The translations under genes and the position numbers were made by a program. From positions 2,294,001-2,358,000 of the forward strand of contig NZ_CP094526.1 in the NCBI RefSeq assembly GCF_029910095.1: 64,000 nt of DNA, written 5' to 3'. The notes beneath the pieces were generated by a model. That model searched no databases. It saw nothing but the letters and a program-made list of their open reading frames with translations, and had not been told where the DNA came from. This DNA is from Bradyrhizobium sp. ISRA464. GTDB lineage: Bacteria > Pseudomonadota > Alphaproteobacteria > Rhizobiales > Xanthobacteraceae. This document shows, one piece after another, positions 55,391-63,891 of this stretch (position 1 is its first letter; every line of letters starts with the position of its first letter).

Positions 55391-55438
55391 TCGATGCGCG
55401 CGGTCTCGGCGCGACCGGTGCCGCGCCGAGGCCAGCGG

Positions 55439-56077
55439 CTAGCTTGCGACCCCGAGCATCGCCTTCAGCTTCAGCACGGCGCTGTCGGGCGTGGTCAGTA
55501 CCGGCCTGCCGGTGACATCAGTGACGCGCTCGGCCGCGGGCGCCATGCTGTATTGCGCGAGCGCGATCAGGTCGCAGTCGCGCAAGTCCTTCGACGCCTC
55601 GACCACGATGCGATCGTGCTCGGCGCGGTCGCCACGGTCGAGCGCGGCCAGCGCGCCCTCGGCGAGTTTCGGCACGAGCTGGACGGAGGAGGGAAATTCC
55701 GGCGGCATCGAGACCAGCGTCGGCGGAAAGGTCGAGAGCAGGCCGATCTTCTTTCCCTTCGCGACTGCCTGCTCGATCATCGCCTCGTTCGGCTTCAACA
55801 CCGGCATCGGCGCATGCTCGCGCGCGACCGCCTCGATGCAGGGACCGAACGCCGAGCAGGTGAACAGGATGCCATTGGCGCCGGTATCAGCCGCATATCG
55901 GCCGATGGTCAGGAAGCGCTCGGTCATGCGCGGGGTGAGCTTGCCGTCCTGCGCGAGATCCGCCGACAGACTGTCGTCGAGCAGGTTCATCAGCCGCGCC
56001 TGCGGCCACAGTCGCGCGAACGATGCTTCGATCGGAACGATCGAGTGTTTCAGGGCATGGATGAGGGTGATGCGCAT
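55439..56077 (-). CDS. Aspartate/glutamate-racemase-family protein
   Basis: A 212-residue protein. The first catalytic Cys is in GILFTCSAFGPCIE. The second is not found where expected: the segment reads CDLIALAQYSMAPAAERVTD, where classical racemases have a Cys. One-Cys members of this family can be decarboxylases or isomerases, so racemase activity is unproven. The gene lies downstream of the amino-acid transport cluster on the same strand. Confidence 0.75.
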   Translation of the reverse strand: MRITLIHALKHSIVPIEASFARLWPQARLMNLLDDSLSADLAQDGKLTPRMTERFLTIGRYAADTGANGILFTCSAFGPCIEAVAREHAPMPVLKPNEAMIEQAVAKGKKIGLLSTFPPTLVSMPPEFPSSVQLVPKLAEGALAALDRGDRAEHDRIVVEASKDLRDCDLIALAQYSMAPAAERVTDVTGRPVLTTPDSAVLKLKAMLGVAS

Positions 56078-56094
56078 GCGGTCGCTGCTGATTC

Positions 56095-56270
56095 TGCTCC
56101 CTCTCCCCGCTCTTCGCGGGGTCGAGACGAGCGAAGCTCGCTCTTAGAGGGTTGGGGTGAGGGGCTCCATCGCCGTAACAGGTGAGGGGAGGAATCGCGG
56201 AGGCTCCCCCCTCACCCGTCATTCAAGCTGCGCTTGAATGACGACCTCTCCCCGCAAGCGGGGCGAGGTA
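56095..56270. repeat. Palindromic intergenic repeat (RPE-like)
   Basis: Nested stems: CCCTCTCCCCGCT-CTTCGCGGGG at the left and CCTCTCCCCGC-AAGCGGGGCGAGG at the right. Between them are GAGCGAAGCTCGCTC and the perfect TCATTCAAG-CTGCG-CTTGAATGA. It lies between the racemase and binding-protein genes. Confidence 0.65.
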
Positions 56271-56277
56271 AGAAGCA

Positions 56278-57288
56278 TTACTTGAACGGAATGGCGTACA
56301 TCAGTCCGCCCTTGGTCCAGGTGGCGTTGAGGCCGCGCTCGAGCTTCAGCGGGCTTGCCTTGCCGACATTGCGCTCGAAGATCTCGCCGTAATTGCCGCC
56401 GGCCTTGATCGCGCCGACCAGCCAATTGTTGGCTAGGCCGAGCCGCGAGCCGAGATCGCCGGAGGAGCCGAGCAGGCGCTGGATAGCGGGCGTCTGCGAC
56501 TTTGCCATTTCCTCGACATTGGCTTGCGTGACACCGAGCTCCTCAGCCTCGACGAGACCGTAATGCAGCCAGGTGATGATGTCGCTCCAGACCTCGTCGC
56601 CGTTCCGGGTGAACGGGCCCAGCGGCTCCTTGCTGATGGTCTGCGGCAGCACGACGTAGTCGTCCGGCTTCGGCGCCGCGGTCGCAACCGCGCCGGCAAG
56701 CGCGGACGCGTCCTGGGTCATGGCATCGCAGCGGCCGCCGAAGAAGGTCTGGTACATGGTGTCGACGCGGTCGAACACCAGCGGCTTCCAGTCGATGCCG
56801 TTGGCGCGGCCGTAGTCGCCGAGCGTCACCTCATGCGTGGTGCCCTGCGCGACGCAGACGGTGGCTCCCTTGAGATCCTTCAGCTCCTTCACGGCGAGGT
56901 CCTTCTTCACCACAAAGCCCTGGCCGTCGTAGAAATTGATCGGTCCCTGGCGCAGGCCGAGCGTGACGCCGCGCAGATAGGTCTCGGTCGAGTTGCGGTA
57001 GAGCACGTCGATCTCGCCGGACTGCAGCGCGGTGAAGCGGTTCTGCGCGGTGAGCGCGACGTAGCGCACCTTGTTGGGATCGCCGAGCACGCCGGCCGCC
57101 AGCGCGCGGCAATAGTCGACGTCGAGGCCCTTGAAATTGCCCTGCGAGTCCGGCGCCGAGAAACCGGCAAAGCCGGTGCTGACGCCGCACACCAGCGTGC
57201 CGCGCTGCTTGACCGTGTCGAGCGTCGCCGCGCCCGCGCTGGTGATGCCTGCGGCGAGCAGTGTTGCAGTGATGATACCCCTGTACAT
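56278..57288 (-). CDS. Amino-acid ABC transporter substrate-binding protein, AapJ-like
   Basis: A 336-residue periplasmic protein with a signal peptide (to about residue 20). The binding fold opens TLDTVKQRGTLVCGVSTGFA, then GLDVDYCRALAAGVLGDPNK and ATVCVAQGTTHEVTLGDYG, as in AapJ/BztA general L-amino-acid binding proteins. The permeases at 59626-61936 are the likely partners. Between it and them lie the aminotransferase and RpiR genes on the same strand as this gene. Confidence 0.88.
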   Translation of the reverse strand: MYRGIITATLLAAGITSAGAATLDTVKQRGTLVCGVSTGFAGFSAPDSQGNFKGLDVDYCRALAAGVLGDPNKVRYVALTAQNRFTALQSGEIDVLYRNSTETYLRGVTLGLRQGPINFYDGQGFVVKKDLAVKELKDLKGATVCVAQGTTHEVTLGDYGRANGIDWKPLVFDRVDTMYQTFFGGRCDAMTQDASALAGAVATAAPKPDDYVVLPQTISKEPLGPFTRNGDEVWSDIITWLHYGLVEAEELGVTQANVEEMAKSQTPAIQRLLGSSGDLGSRLGLANNWLVGAIKAGGNYGEIFERNVGKASPLKLERGLNATWTKGGLMYAIPFK

Positions 57289-57299
57289 TCCATCCTCCT

Positions 57300-58649
57300 C
57301 TAGTGACCAACGTCCTTCAACGCGCTGTCTACTGCAGCGCCGAGTCTTTCGACGATCATGTCAATGTCGCCGGAAGTTGCGATATAGGGCGGGGCCAGCA
57401 ACACATGGTCGCCGCGCTGGCCGTCGGCCGTGCCGCCCGATGGATAGCAGGCAAGCCCGCCCGCGAAGGCGGCGGACTTGATCCGCTGGTGCAATTTCAG
57501 CTTGGGATCGAACGGCCGGCGTTGAGCCCGATCGGCGACCAGCTCGATTCCCCAGAACAGGCCGCGTCCCCTGATGTCGCCGACATGGCGGTGATTGCCG
57601 AAGCGTTCGACCAGCCGCTGCTCGAGCTGCTTGCCGCGCTCCTTGACCTGGTCGAGCAGCTTTTCCTCGCTGATGGTCCGCTGCACTTCGAGCGCGGCGG
57701 CGCAGGCCAGCGGGTGCGCGAGATAGGTGTGGCCGTGCTGGAACGCGCCGGAGCCGTTGCGCACGGTGTCGACGATCGTGCCGCTCGCCAGCATCGCGCC
57801 GATCGGCTGGTAGCCGCCGCCCAGACCCTTGGCGATCGCCTGAATGTCGGGCGAGATGCCTTCCTGTTCCCATGCGTGCAGCGTGCCGGTGCGGCCCATG
57901 CCGCACATCACCTCGTCAAGGATCAAAAGCGCGCCGTGGCGGTTGCAGATCTCGCGTACCGTCTTGAAGTAACCCTCCGGCGCCGGCACGCAGCCGGCGG
58001 TGGCGCCGACCACGGGCTCGGCGATGAAGGCGGCAACGGTGTCGGGGCCGAGCCGCTGGAATTCGGCCTCGAGCTCGGCCGCGAGGCGGCCGACGAAGGC
58101 TGCCTCCGATTCATCGTCGCGCTGCTCGTGATAGGCGAAGGCCGGCGTGACATGGCTGAACGAGGGCGACAGCAGCGGCGCATAGGGCTCGCGGCGCCAG
58201 GCATTGCCGCCGGCGGACAGCGCGCCCAGCGTATTGCCGTGATAGCTCTGCCGGCGCGCGATGAAGCGCGCGCGCTTCGGCTCGCCGCGCTCGATGAAAT
58301 ATTGCCGCGCCAGCTTGATCGAGGCCTCGATCGCCTCGGACCCGCCGCTGACGAAATAGGCGTAGGCCAAGCCGCCGGGCTCATGGCCGACCAGGCGCTC
58401 GGCGAGCTCCTCGGCGGGCTCGGACGAGAAGAAGCCGGTGTGGGCATAGGCGAGCGTGGAGGCCTGCTTGGCGATGGCGGCAAGGACGCGCGGATGCTGA
58501 TGGCCGAGGCAGGAGACGGCGGCGCCGCCGGAGGAATCGAGAATGCGGCGGCCGTCCTCCGCGATCAGCCAGACACCGTCGCCCCCGACCGCTTTCGGCG
58601 GCGTTTCGCGCAGGCTTCGATGCATCACGCGGGTCCTGGTGACGGCCAT
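57300..58649 (-). CDS. Class III PLP aminotransferase
   Basis: A 449-residue omega-type aminotransferase. Signature: LLILDEVMCGMGRTGTLHAW, then ISPDIQAIAKGLGGGYQPIG with the PLP-binding Lys in IAKGLGGG. It acts on an omega- or beta-amino group or a similar substrate imported by the neighbouring transporter. The ATG at 58649 has AAAGG upstream. The TTG three codons earlier overlaps the stop of the RpiR gene; either way the two are coupled. It is the middle gene of the RpiR/aminotransferase/binding-protein operon. Confidence 0.85.
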   Translation of the reverse strand: MAVTRTRVMHRSLRETPPKAVGGDGVWLIAEDGRRILDSSGGAAVSCLGHQHPRVLAAIAKQASTLAYAHTGFFSSEPAEELAERLVGHEPGGLAYAYFVSGGSEAIEASIKLARQYFIERGEPKRARFIARRQSYHGNTLGALSAGGNAWRREPYAPLLSPSFSHVTPAFAYHEQRDDESEAAFVGRLAAELEAEFQRLGPDTVAAFIAEPVVGATAGCVPAPEGYFKTVREICNRHGALLILDEVMCGMGRTGTLHAWEQEGISPDIQAIAKGLGGGYQPIGAMLASGTIVDTVRNGSGAFQHGHTYLAHPLACAAALEVQRTISEEKLLDQVKERGKQLEQRLVERFGNHRHVGDIRGRGLFWGIELVADRAQRRPFDPKLKLHQRIKSAAFAGGLACYPSGGTADGQRGDHVLLAPPYIATSGDIDMIVERLGAAVDSALKDVGH

Positions 58650-58654
58650 GGCAC

Positions 58655-59530
58655 TCAACCTTTCTCGACAAAATACTGCGACATCTCGGCAAGCCGGCCC
58701 TCGGTCTGTTCCAGCTTGCGCTTGGCGCTCGCGCCGCCCAGCGTGAAGGTGACGGCGGCCAGCGACTGCGCAACGGCGATCGCGCCGGTGAGGCTCGGGA
58801 AGAAACCGGGCGAGGAGGCGGCCTCGAACAGCAGCAGATGATCGGCGCCTTCAGCCATCGGCGCGGCGATCGTATCGGCGATGGCGATCAGCGTGGCGCC
58901 GACATTGTGCGCTGCACGGGCCGTTTCGACGCTGACGGCCGTGTAGGGCGCAAATCCGATCACGACGACAGCGTCATCCGCACGGAAGGCGCCATGATCC
59001 AGATCGAACGGACCCGAGCCGCCGACCAGTTGTACGGCGTCGGGGCGGAACAGGCGGAGCTGGTAGTTCAAGAGTTCCGCGACGCTGCGGCAGCTGCGAA
59101 AGCCAGATATCCAGATTCGGTCAGCGCTGTGCAGCGCACGCGCGGCCTCGGCGATCGCGCTTGCGGAAATGCGTGCAAGGCCCGCGGCTTCGGCGCCGAG
59201 CTTCTCCTTGACCAGCGTGACATCGGCATTAGGTCCCGCGCGGCGGCCCTTCGCGCGGCCGGAGAAGGGCGAGGCCTGCGCGGGCCGTCTCGCCTCGGTC
59301 AGCGCGGCGCGCAGTTCGTCCCAGCCGGAATAGCCGAGCGCCTTGGCAAGGCGGGTGAAGGAGGCAGGATCGGCACCGGCGACGGAGGCGAGCTCGCGCA
59401 TCGAGCGGGTGGTCGCGTCGTAGTCGTTGGCCGCGACAAAACGACCGACTTCCTGCAGCCGCATCGGCAGCGACGGCAGTGCGCTGCACAATTCGTTGAG
59501 GGGCGATGGTTTCGCCTGAGCCTGCGCCAT
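58655..59530 (-). CDS. RpiR/MurR-family regulator (helix-turn-helix plus SIS domain)
   Basis: A 291-residue regulator. The N-terminal HTH_6 reads SMRELASVAGADPASFTRLA. The C-terminal SIS domain (about 130-260) includes DRIWISGFRSCRSVAELLN and DAVVVIGFAPYTAVSVETAR. SIS domains usually bind phosphosugars, but RpiR members linked to amino-acid genes are known. A perfect inverted repeat lies directly upstream and is probably its operator. A start further in (LPMRLQ) cannot be excluded because no ribosome-binding site is visible before the ATG at 59530. Confidence 0.87.
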   Translation of the reverse strand: MAQAQAKPSPLNELCSALPSLPMRLQEVGRFVAANDYDATTRSMRELASVAGADPASFTRLAKALGYSGWDELRAALTEARRPAQASPFSGRAKGRRAGPNADVTLVKEKLGAEAAGLARISASAIAEAARALHSADRIWISGFRSCRSVAELLNYQLRLFRPDAVQLVGGSGPFDLDHGAFRADDAVVVIGFAPYTAVSVETARAAHNVGATLIAIADTIAAPMAEGADHLLLFEAASSPGFFPSLTGAIAVAQSLAAVTFTLGGASAKRKLEQTEGRLAEMSQYFVEKG

Positions 59531-59534
59531 GAAA

Positions 59535-59571
59535 CATATGTTGCACGAATATCAATTTGGTGCAACATATG
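59535..59571. promoter_or_regulatory. Probable RpiR operator, 12-base perfect inverted repeat
   Basis: CATATGTTGCAC (59535-59546) and GTGCAACATATG (59560-59571) are exact complements with a 13-base AT-rich spacer. The site lies between the divergent RpiR gene and the permease genes, so one site could control both. It is also so close to the RpiR start that binding would block transcription. Confidence 0.75.
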
Positions 59572-59625
59572 AAGTGCGCACACCGCGCATGGCAGAAGAT
59601 CGTTTCTCATAAGGATCCTTGTGCT

Positions 59626-60813
59626 GTGACGACAACGACGCCGAAACGCCCTCCCGCCCGGCCCCTGCGCCTTTCGCTGAGCGATCCGCGCGTCGCCGGC
59701 CTGTTCTGGCAGATCCTGGTGGTCGGTATCGCCATCGCCATCGTCGCCTGGCTGTGGTCGAACGCCGTTCACAATCTCTCGGTCCGCCGTATCTCGACCG
59801 GCTTTGCCTTCCTCGGCCGTGAAGCCGGGATGCCGATCGCCGACAGCTGGATCGACTATACACCGAAAGACACCTATCTGCGTGCCTTCATCGTCGGCAT
59901 CGTCAACACGCTGCGTGTCGCGGTGATCGGCATCGTGCTCGCCACCGTGCTCGGCACCTTGATCGGCATCGCGCGGCTGTCGACCAACTGGCTGTTGTCG
60001 CGGCTCGCCGCCGTTTACGTCGAGGTGCTGCGCGACCTGCCGCTCTTGCTGCAACTCTTGTTCTGGTACGTGCTGATGCAGGGGCTGCCGGCGGCGCGTC
60101 AGGCCTGGAAGCCGGTCGAGGGCGTGTTCCTGTCCAACCGCGGGCTGGTGCTGCCGTCGGTTCCCTTGCACGAAGCCAATTGGTGGACGATCCTCGCTTT
60201 GGTCGCCGGGCTGATCGTGCTGCATTTCATCAGGCGGCGCCTGATCGCGCAGCAGATGCTCGATGGCAAGGCGCGGCCGGCCTGGCCTTACGCGCTCGGT
60301 CTCGTGGTCGCCTTGCCCGCGCTGGTGTCGTTCCTGGCGGGCGCGAGCTGGACCGTCACGCTGCCCGAGCTGCGCGGCTTCAATTTCGTCGGCGGGCTGA
60401 CGCTCGCGCCGGAATATTTCGCGCTGCTGATCGCGCTCGTCACCTATACCTCGGCCTTCATCGCCGAGATCGTGCGCAGCGGCATCCAGGCGGTGCCGCG
60501 CGGGCAATGGGATGCGGCCAAGGCGCTGGGGCTGAAGCCGAGTTTCTCGCTGCAGCACATCGTGCTGCCGCAGGCGCTGCGCGTGATCATTCCGCCGATG
60601 ACGAGCCAATACCTCAACCTGACCAAGAATTCATCGCTTGCGGTCGCCGTCGGCTATCAGGATATCGTCTCGATCGCCAACACCACGTTGAACCAGACCG
60701 GGCAGGCGATCGAGTCGATCGCGCTGATCATGATGGTGTTCCTCACCGTCAGTCTCGGCATCAGCCTGTTCATGAACTGGTACAATGCGCGGATCGCGCT
60801 GGTGGAGCGCTGA
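59626..60813 (+). CDS. Amino-acid ABC transporter permease, AapQ-like
   Basis: About 395 residues with roughly eight hydrophobic segments. The ABC permease EAA loop reads SGIQAVPRGQWDAAKALGLK and continues HIVLPQALRVIIPP. The first periplasmic part (about 40-110) matches the long insertion of AapQ. The start is uncertain: I chose the GTG at 59626 after AAGGAT, because the earlier frame start at 59557 lies inside the operator palindrome. The second permease gene follows one base after its stop. Confidence 0.85.
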   Translation: MTTTTPKRPPARPLRLSLSDPRVAGLFWQILVVGIAIAIVAWLWSNAVHNLSVRRISTGFAFLGREAGMPIADSWIDYTPKDTYLRAFIVGIVNTLRVAVIGIVLATVLGTLIGIARLSTNWLLSRLAAVYVEVLRDLPLLLQLLFWYVLMQGLPAARQAWKPVEGVFLSNRGLVLPSVPLHEANWWTILALVAGLIVLHFIRRRLIAQQMLDGKARPAWPYALGLVVALPALVSFLAGASWTVTLPELRGFNFVGGLTLAPEYFALLIALVTYTSAFIAEIVRSGIQAVPRGQWDAAKALGLKPSFSLQHIVLPQALRVIIPPMTSQYLNLTKNSSLAVAVGYQDIVSIANTTLNQTGQAIESIALIMMVFLTVSLGISLFMNWYNARIALVER

Positions 60814-60814
60814 C

Positions 60815-61936
60815 ATGAGCTCGGTCGCACATGTTCCGCAGGATCCGCTTCCGATCGGCCGGCCGCGTGCGCGGCGGACGCTCGGCGGTCAGATCGTCGC
60901 CTGGCTGCGCGCCAACCTGTTCCCATCGATTCCCTCGACCATCGTGACGCTTCTGCTGGTGTTCGTGATCGGCAAGGCCGCTGTCGGCTTCTGGCAATGG
61001 GGCGTCGCCAACGCGATTTGGCACGTTCCCGGCAGCGACAGCAGCGCGTGCCGCGCGGCGCACGGCTTGGGGGCCTGCTGGGCCGTGATCCCCGAGAAGT
61101 ATCGCTTCATCCTGTTCGGGACCTATCCGTTCGACGAGCAATGGCGACCGGCGCTCGCGGTGCTGATCTTCATCGCGCTGTTTGCCGTCTCGAGCCGTCG
61201 CAGCTTCTGGCGTAAGGAGTTGTTCCTGCTCTGGGCCGCGGCGCTGGTCGTGATCGGGTCTCTGATGTGGGGCGGCTTTTTCGGCATGTCCTTCGTCTCG
61301 CAGGAGCGCTGGGGCGGGCTGCCGGTGACGCTGATCCTTGCCACCTTCGGGCTGGCCTTCGGTTTCCCGCTCGGGATCCTGGTCGCGCTCGGCCGCCGCT
61401 CCAAGCTGCCCGCGATCCGCTCGCTCTGCGTGCTCTATGTCGAACTGATCCGCGGCGTGCCGCTGATCAGCCTGCTGTTCATGGCGAGCGTGATGTTCCC
61501 GCTGTTCATGCCCGACGGCGTCAACATCGACAAATTGCTGCGCGCGCAGATCGCCTTCATCCTCTATGCCGGCGCCTACCTTGCGGAAGTGGTGCGCGGC
61601 GGGCTGCAAGCGGTGCCGCGCGGGCAGTATGAGGCGGCGGACGCGCTCGGGCTGTCCTACTGGAAGAAGAACGCGCTGATCGTGTTGCCGCAGGCGATCC
61701 GCCACGTGATCCCGCCGCTGGTCAACACCTTCATCGCTTTCTTCAAGGACACCAGCCTCGTCCTGATCATCGGCATCTTCGACCTCTTGACCACCGCGAA
61801 GACCGCGATCATCGATCCGGCATGGCAGTCCTTCAGCGTCGAGGTCTATATCTTCGTCGGCGTGATCTACTTCCTGTTCTGCTTCGCGATGTCGCGCTAC
61901 AGCCGCAGCCTCGAAGCGCAGCGCGGGCACGGCTGA
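60815..61936 (+). CDS. Amino-acid ABC transporter permease, AapM-like
   Basis: A 373-residue protein with multiple spans and the EAA loop GGLQAVPRGQYEAADALGLS followed by LIVLPQAIRHVIPPLVNTFI. It has the large loop with two Cys (SDSSACRAAHGLGACWAVIP) seen in AapM. It pairs with AapQ, whose stop is one base upstream. The expected ATP-binding gene (AapP) does not follow; the next 1.08 kb is intergenic repeat. Confidence 0.88.
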   Translation: MSSVAHVPQDPLPIGRPRARRTLGGQIVAWLRANLFPSIPSTIVTLLLVFVIGKAAVGFWQWGVANAIWHVPGSDSSACRAAHGLGACWAVIPEKYRFILFGTYPFDEQWRPALAVLIFIALFAVSSRRSFWRKELFLLWAAALVVIGSLMWGGFFGMSFVSQERWGGLPVTLILATFGLAFGFPLGILVALGRRSKLPAIRSLCVLYVELIRGVPLISLLFMASVMFPLFMPDGVNIDKLLRAQIAFILYAGAYLAEVVRGGLQAVPRGQYEAADALGLSYWKKNALIVLPQAIRHVIPPLVNTFIAFFKDTSLVLIIGIFDLLTTAKTAIIDPAWQSFSVEVYIFVGVIYFLFCFAMSRYSRSLEAQRGHG

Positions 61937-62265
61937 GTGATGCTCTCGTCATTGCGGGCTCATGCTTCGCATGCCGCGGAATGCCAGTGAGGTGAGCACG
62001 CGGCCCAGGCTCCCTCCCCCCTTGCGGGGGAGGTTGGGGAGAGGGGTAAGCCGCGGACTGAGCTGATCGACGCGGGCGTTGACCTCGCAAATTGCTTTCG
62101 CGTGTCGCTGTCGCGGATACGGAGAGTGCGCGTCGTGTGGCACCCCTCTCCCTAACCTCGAGTGCGAGCTTCGCTCGCCTCGGATCCCGCAAGGGGAGAG
62201 GGAACCCTTCCGCCGGTGCCTTCCTCATTTGCCAATCACTGAGTTGCCCGACGGCGCAAGCCCTC
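61937..62265. repeat. Repeat-rich intergenic gap, including an RPE-like palindrome at 62010-62203
   Basis: No gene is present. TCCCTCCCCCCTTGCGGGGGAGG at the left and its partner CTCTCCCTAACCTCGA with CCCGCAAGGGGAGAGGGA at the right form nested stems, of the same style as the units near 43181, 47585 and 56095. GCTCATGCTTCGCATGCC near 61960 is a further short palindromic phrase. Confidence 0.55.
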
Positions 62266-62735
62266 GCAGCAAAAATATTTCTGTTTTCCAGAAATGTAAC
62301 TCAGTGTATGAATGCGCCCGTCTCACCCGCCTGAGGGGCGCTTCGCGATCGTCACGAGTGTTGGGTTGGGATGCGGTGGACGCCGATGTCACGGCTGACG
62401 AGCGTGGCAGACAGCGGACGGTGAAGTCGTGCAGGCCTGACGCCCTAGTGGCAGGTGTCTCATCAGCAGGAGGCCAAGCCTCTCGCTGATGACGGTGACA
62501 ACAAAGCCCAGTCTCGCCGGGGAGAGCACGTATAAGCCGTAACCCAAAGCGCAGGCAAAGCCGGGATTGCTCCGGTTTCACCTGTGGTCCTACCCCGGTG
62601 CTTTTTTGTTGCACCGGGCCCATGGGTGCGATCGGCACCCGGCTTTCCCTGCGCCCTCTGATCTTCAGAGCGGCGAGAATTGCACCAAACCTCGGGCGCA
62701 CCGCGTCGCGAGAATGCGAACGTATGACTCACAAA
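62266..62735 (+). repeat. Dispersed intergenic repeat, copy B
   Basis: It matches the complement of 7976-8345 in two blocks (see that entry), here with extra internal sequence. That internal part includes two hairpins: CCCGGTGC-TTTTTTGTT-GCACCGGG (62594-62618) and GGGTGC-GATCG-GCACCC (about 62624-62640). The first could also terminate transcription. No protein is encoded. Confidence 0.65.
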
Positions 62736-63015
62736 CGGCGCAACAAACTCGATGTCGTCCTGGCGAAAGCCAGGACCCATTACCCCAGATGCTCATTGTT
62801 GCGCGACGCTGGGGCCACGTTCCAGTCTACAATTAAATGCGGTGGTTATGGGGCCCCTGGCTTTCGCCACGACGACGGCGGTGGATGGGGCGCGATATTG
62901 CCTTTGGCCTTCGCCGGGACAACAGCTGTGATGACATCGCGCTGTTCGAGAGTATCCTCCGGTGCTGGACGTCATCGCAACGACTGCATTCACCACGTTC
63001 ACGTCAAGAGGCGAC
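62736..63015. other. Gap with repeat-like sequence upstream of the CnbZ-like gene
   Basis: The phrases GTCCTGGCGAAAGCCAGGAC (62757-62776) and GGCCTTCGCCGGGACAAC (about 62906) resemble a very common Bradyrhizobium palindromic repeat. No gene is supported. Confidence 0.4.
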
Positions 63016-63768
63016 ATGACCAGCACCCTTGAGGCTCCCGACAGCGGCTATCGTTTCATGCCCGGCGTCAGCCAGTATTCCTGCGGCATCGGCGCGCTTC
63101 CCGGCTTTGCCATCGAGCGCGTCAGGTTCAGCGCGCCGGTGCCGCTGGCGGCAGGCTTCGCTGGGATCGCGGACATTCTGAAAGCGGCGGGGCGTCCGCT
63201 CACGGCCTTCGGTGCCTGCGAGCTGCGCTCGCCGGCCCCGTTCACCGAGGAGGGCTTCAAGGCGTTCAACGACATCTACATCAAGACCCTGATCGAATGG
63301 GGCGTGATGCGGGACGGCGTCAATCCGGTGGCGCGCAGCAATGTCTGTCCGAAAATCGATCCGCCGAAGGAGCCGTGCTTCCACGCCTTCTCGTACACGG
63401 TGCCGGCACCGAAGGACGCGCCGGCGAGCTTCGTCGTCGCCGGCAGCGGCGAGTCGGTCGAGGGCAAGGGCAACTATCGCGACTATATCGTCGCGCCCGG
63501 CGACACCAGCCCGGCCGGCATGCTCGCCAAGGCAAAATGGGTGCTGGATGAGATGGAGCGCCGGATGAGCGCATTCGGCGCCACCTGGAAGGACACCACC
63601 GCAGTGCAACTCTACACGGTGCATGATGCTTATCCGATCCTCGAAAGCGAGCTCGGCCGCCGCGGCGTATTCCGCAACGGCCTCACCTGGCATTTCAATC
63701 GGCCGCCGGTGGTCGGGCTCGACTACGAAATGGATTGCCGTCGCGTGCATCTCGAACGCGTGGTCTGA
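63016..63768 (+). CDS. CnbZ-like conserved protein (2-amino-5-chloromuconate deaminase family)
   Basis: A 250-residue protein. Recognisable phrases: YSCGIGALPGFAIERVRFSA, FGACELRSPAPFTEEGFKAF, GVNPVARSNVCPKIDPPKEP, and VQLYTVHDAYPILESEL. I recall this pattern from the CnbZ/2-amino-5-chloromuconate deaminase family and related RidA-like proteins, but the physiological reaction in rhizobia is not known. The ATG at 63016 was chosen for the MTSTLE start. It is followed by the hairpin AAGGG-TGCG-CCCTT (63799-63813). Confidence 0.6.
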   Translation: MTSTLEAPDSGYRFMPGVSQYSCGIGALPGFAIERVRFSAPVPLAAGFAGIADILKAAGRPLTAFGACELRSPAPFTEEGFKAFNDIYIKTLIEWGVMRDGVNPVARSNVCPKIDPPKEPCFHAFSYTVPAPKDAPASFVVAGSGESVEGKGNYRDYIVAPGDTSPAGMLAKAKWVLDEMERRMSAFGATWKDTTAVQLYTVHDAYPILESELGRRGVFRNGLTWHFNRPPVVGLDYEMDCRRVHLERVV

Positions 63769-63798
63769 CCCATCAAAAGCGCGTGTGGGTGCGCGCGC

Positions 63799-63817
63799 AA
63801 GGGTGCGCCCTTTCTTG
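63799..63817 (+). terminator. Possible terminator after the CnbZ-like gene
   Basis: The stem AAGGG/CCCTT with loop TGCG is followed by TTCTT. It lies 30 bases after the stop. The stem is short, so the call is weak. Confidence 0.35.
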
Positions 63818-63891
63818 ACACCGGTCGCATCAACCGTTTCCTTTCTCAAACGATCAATGCGGCTGGGTGAGCGCCGGTGCAGAACGGATCT

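Noticed and set aside
57303..58841. A 512-codon plus-strand frame over the aminotransferase
   Set aside because: It is a shadow of the aminotransferase, which has its PLP-lysine motif intact.
59557..59625. Start of the first permease at 59557
   Set aside because: That codon sits inside the operator palindrome; a GTG at 59626 has AAGGAT upstream.
59299..61930. Long minus-strand frames over both permeases
   Set aside because: They mirror two genuine permease genes with EAA loops and contain low-complexity Gln/Arg/Asp stretches.
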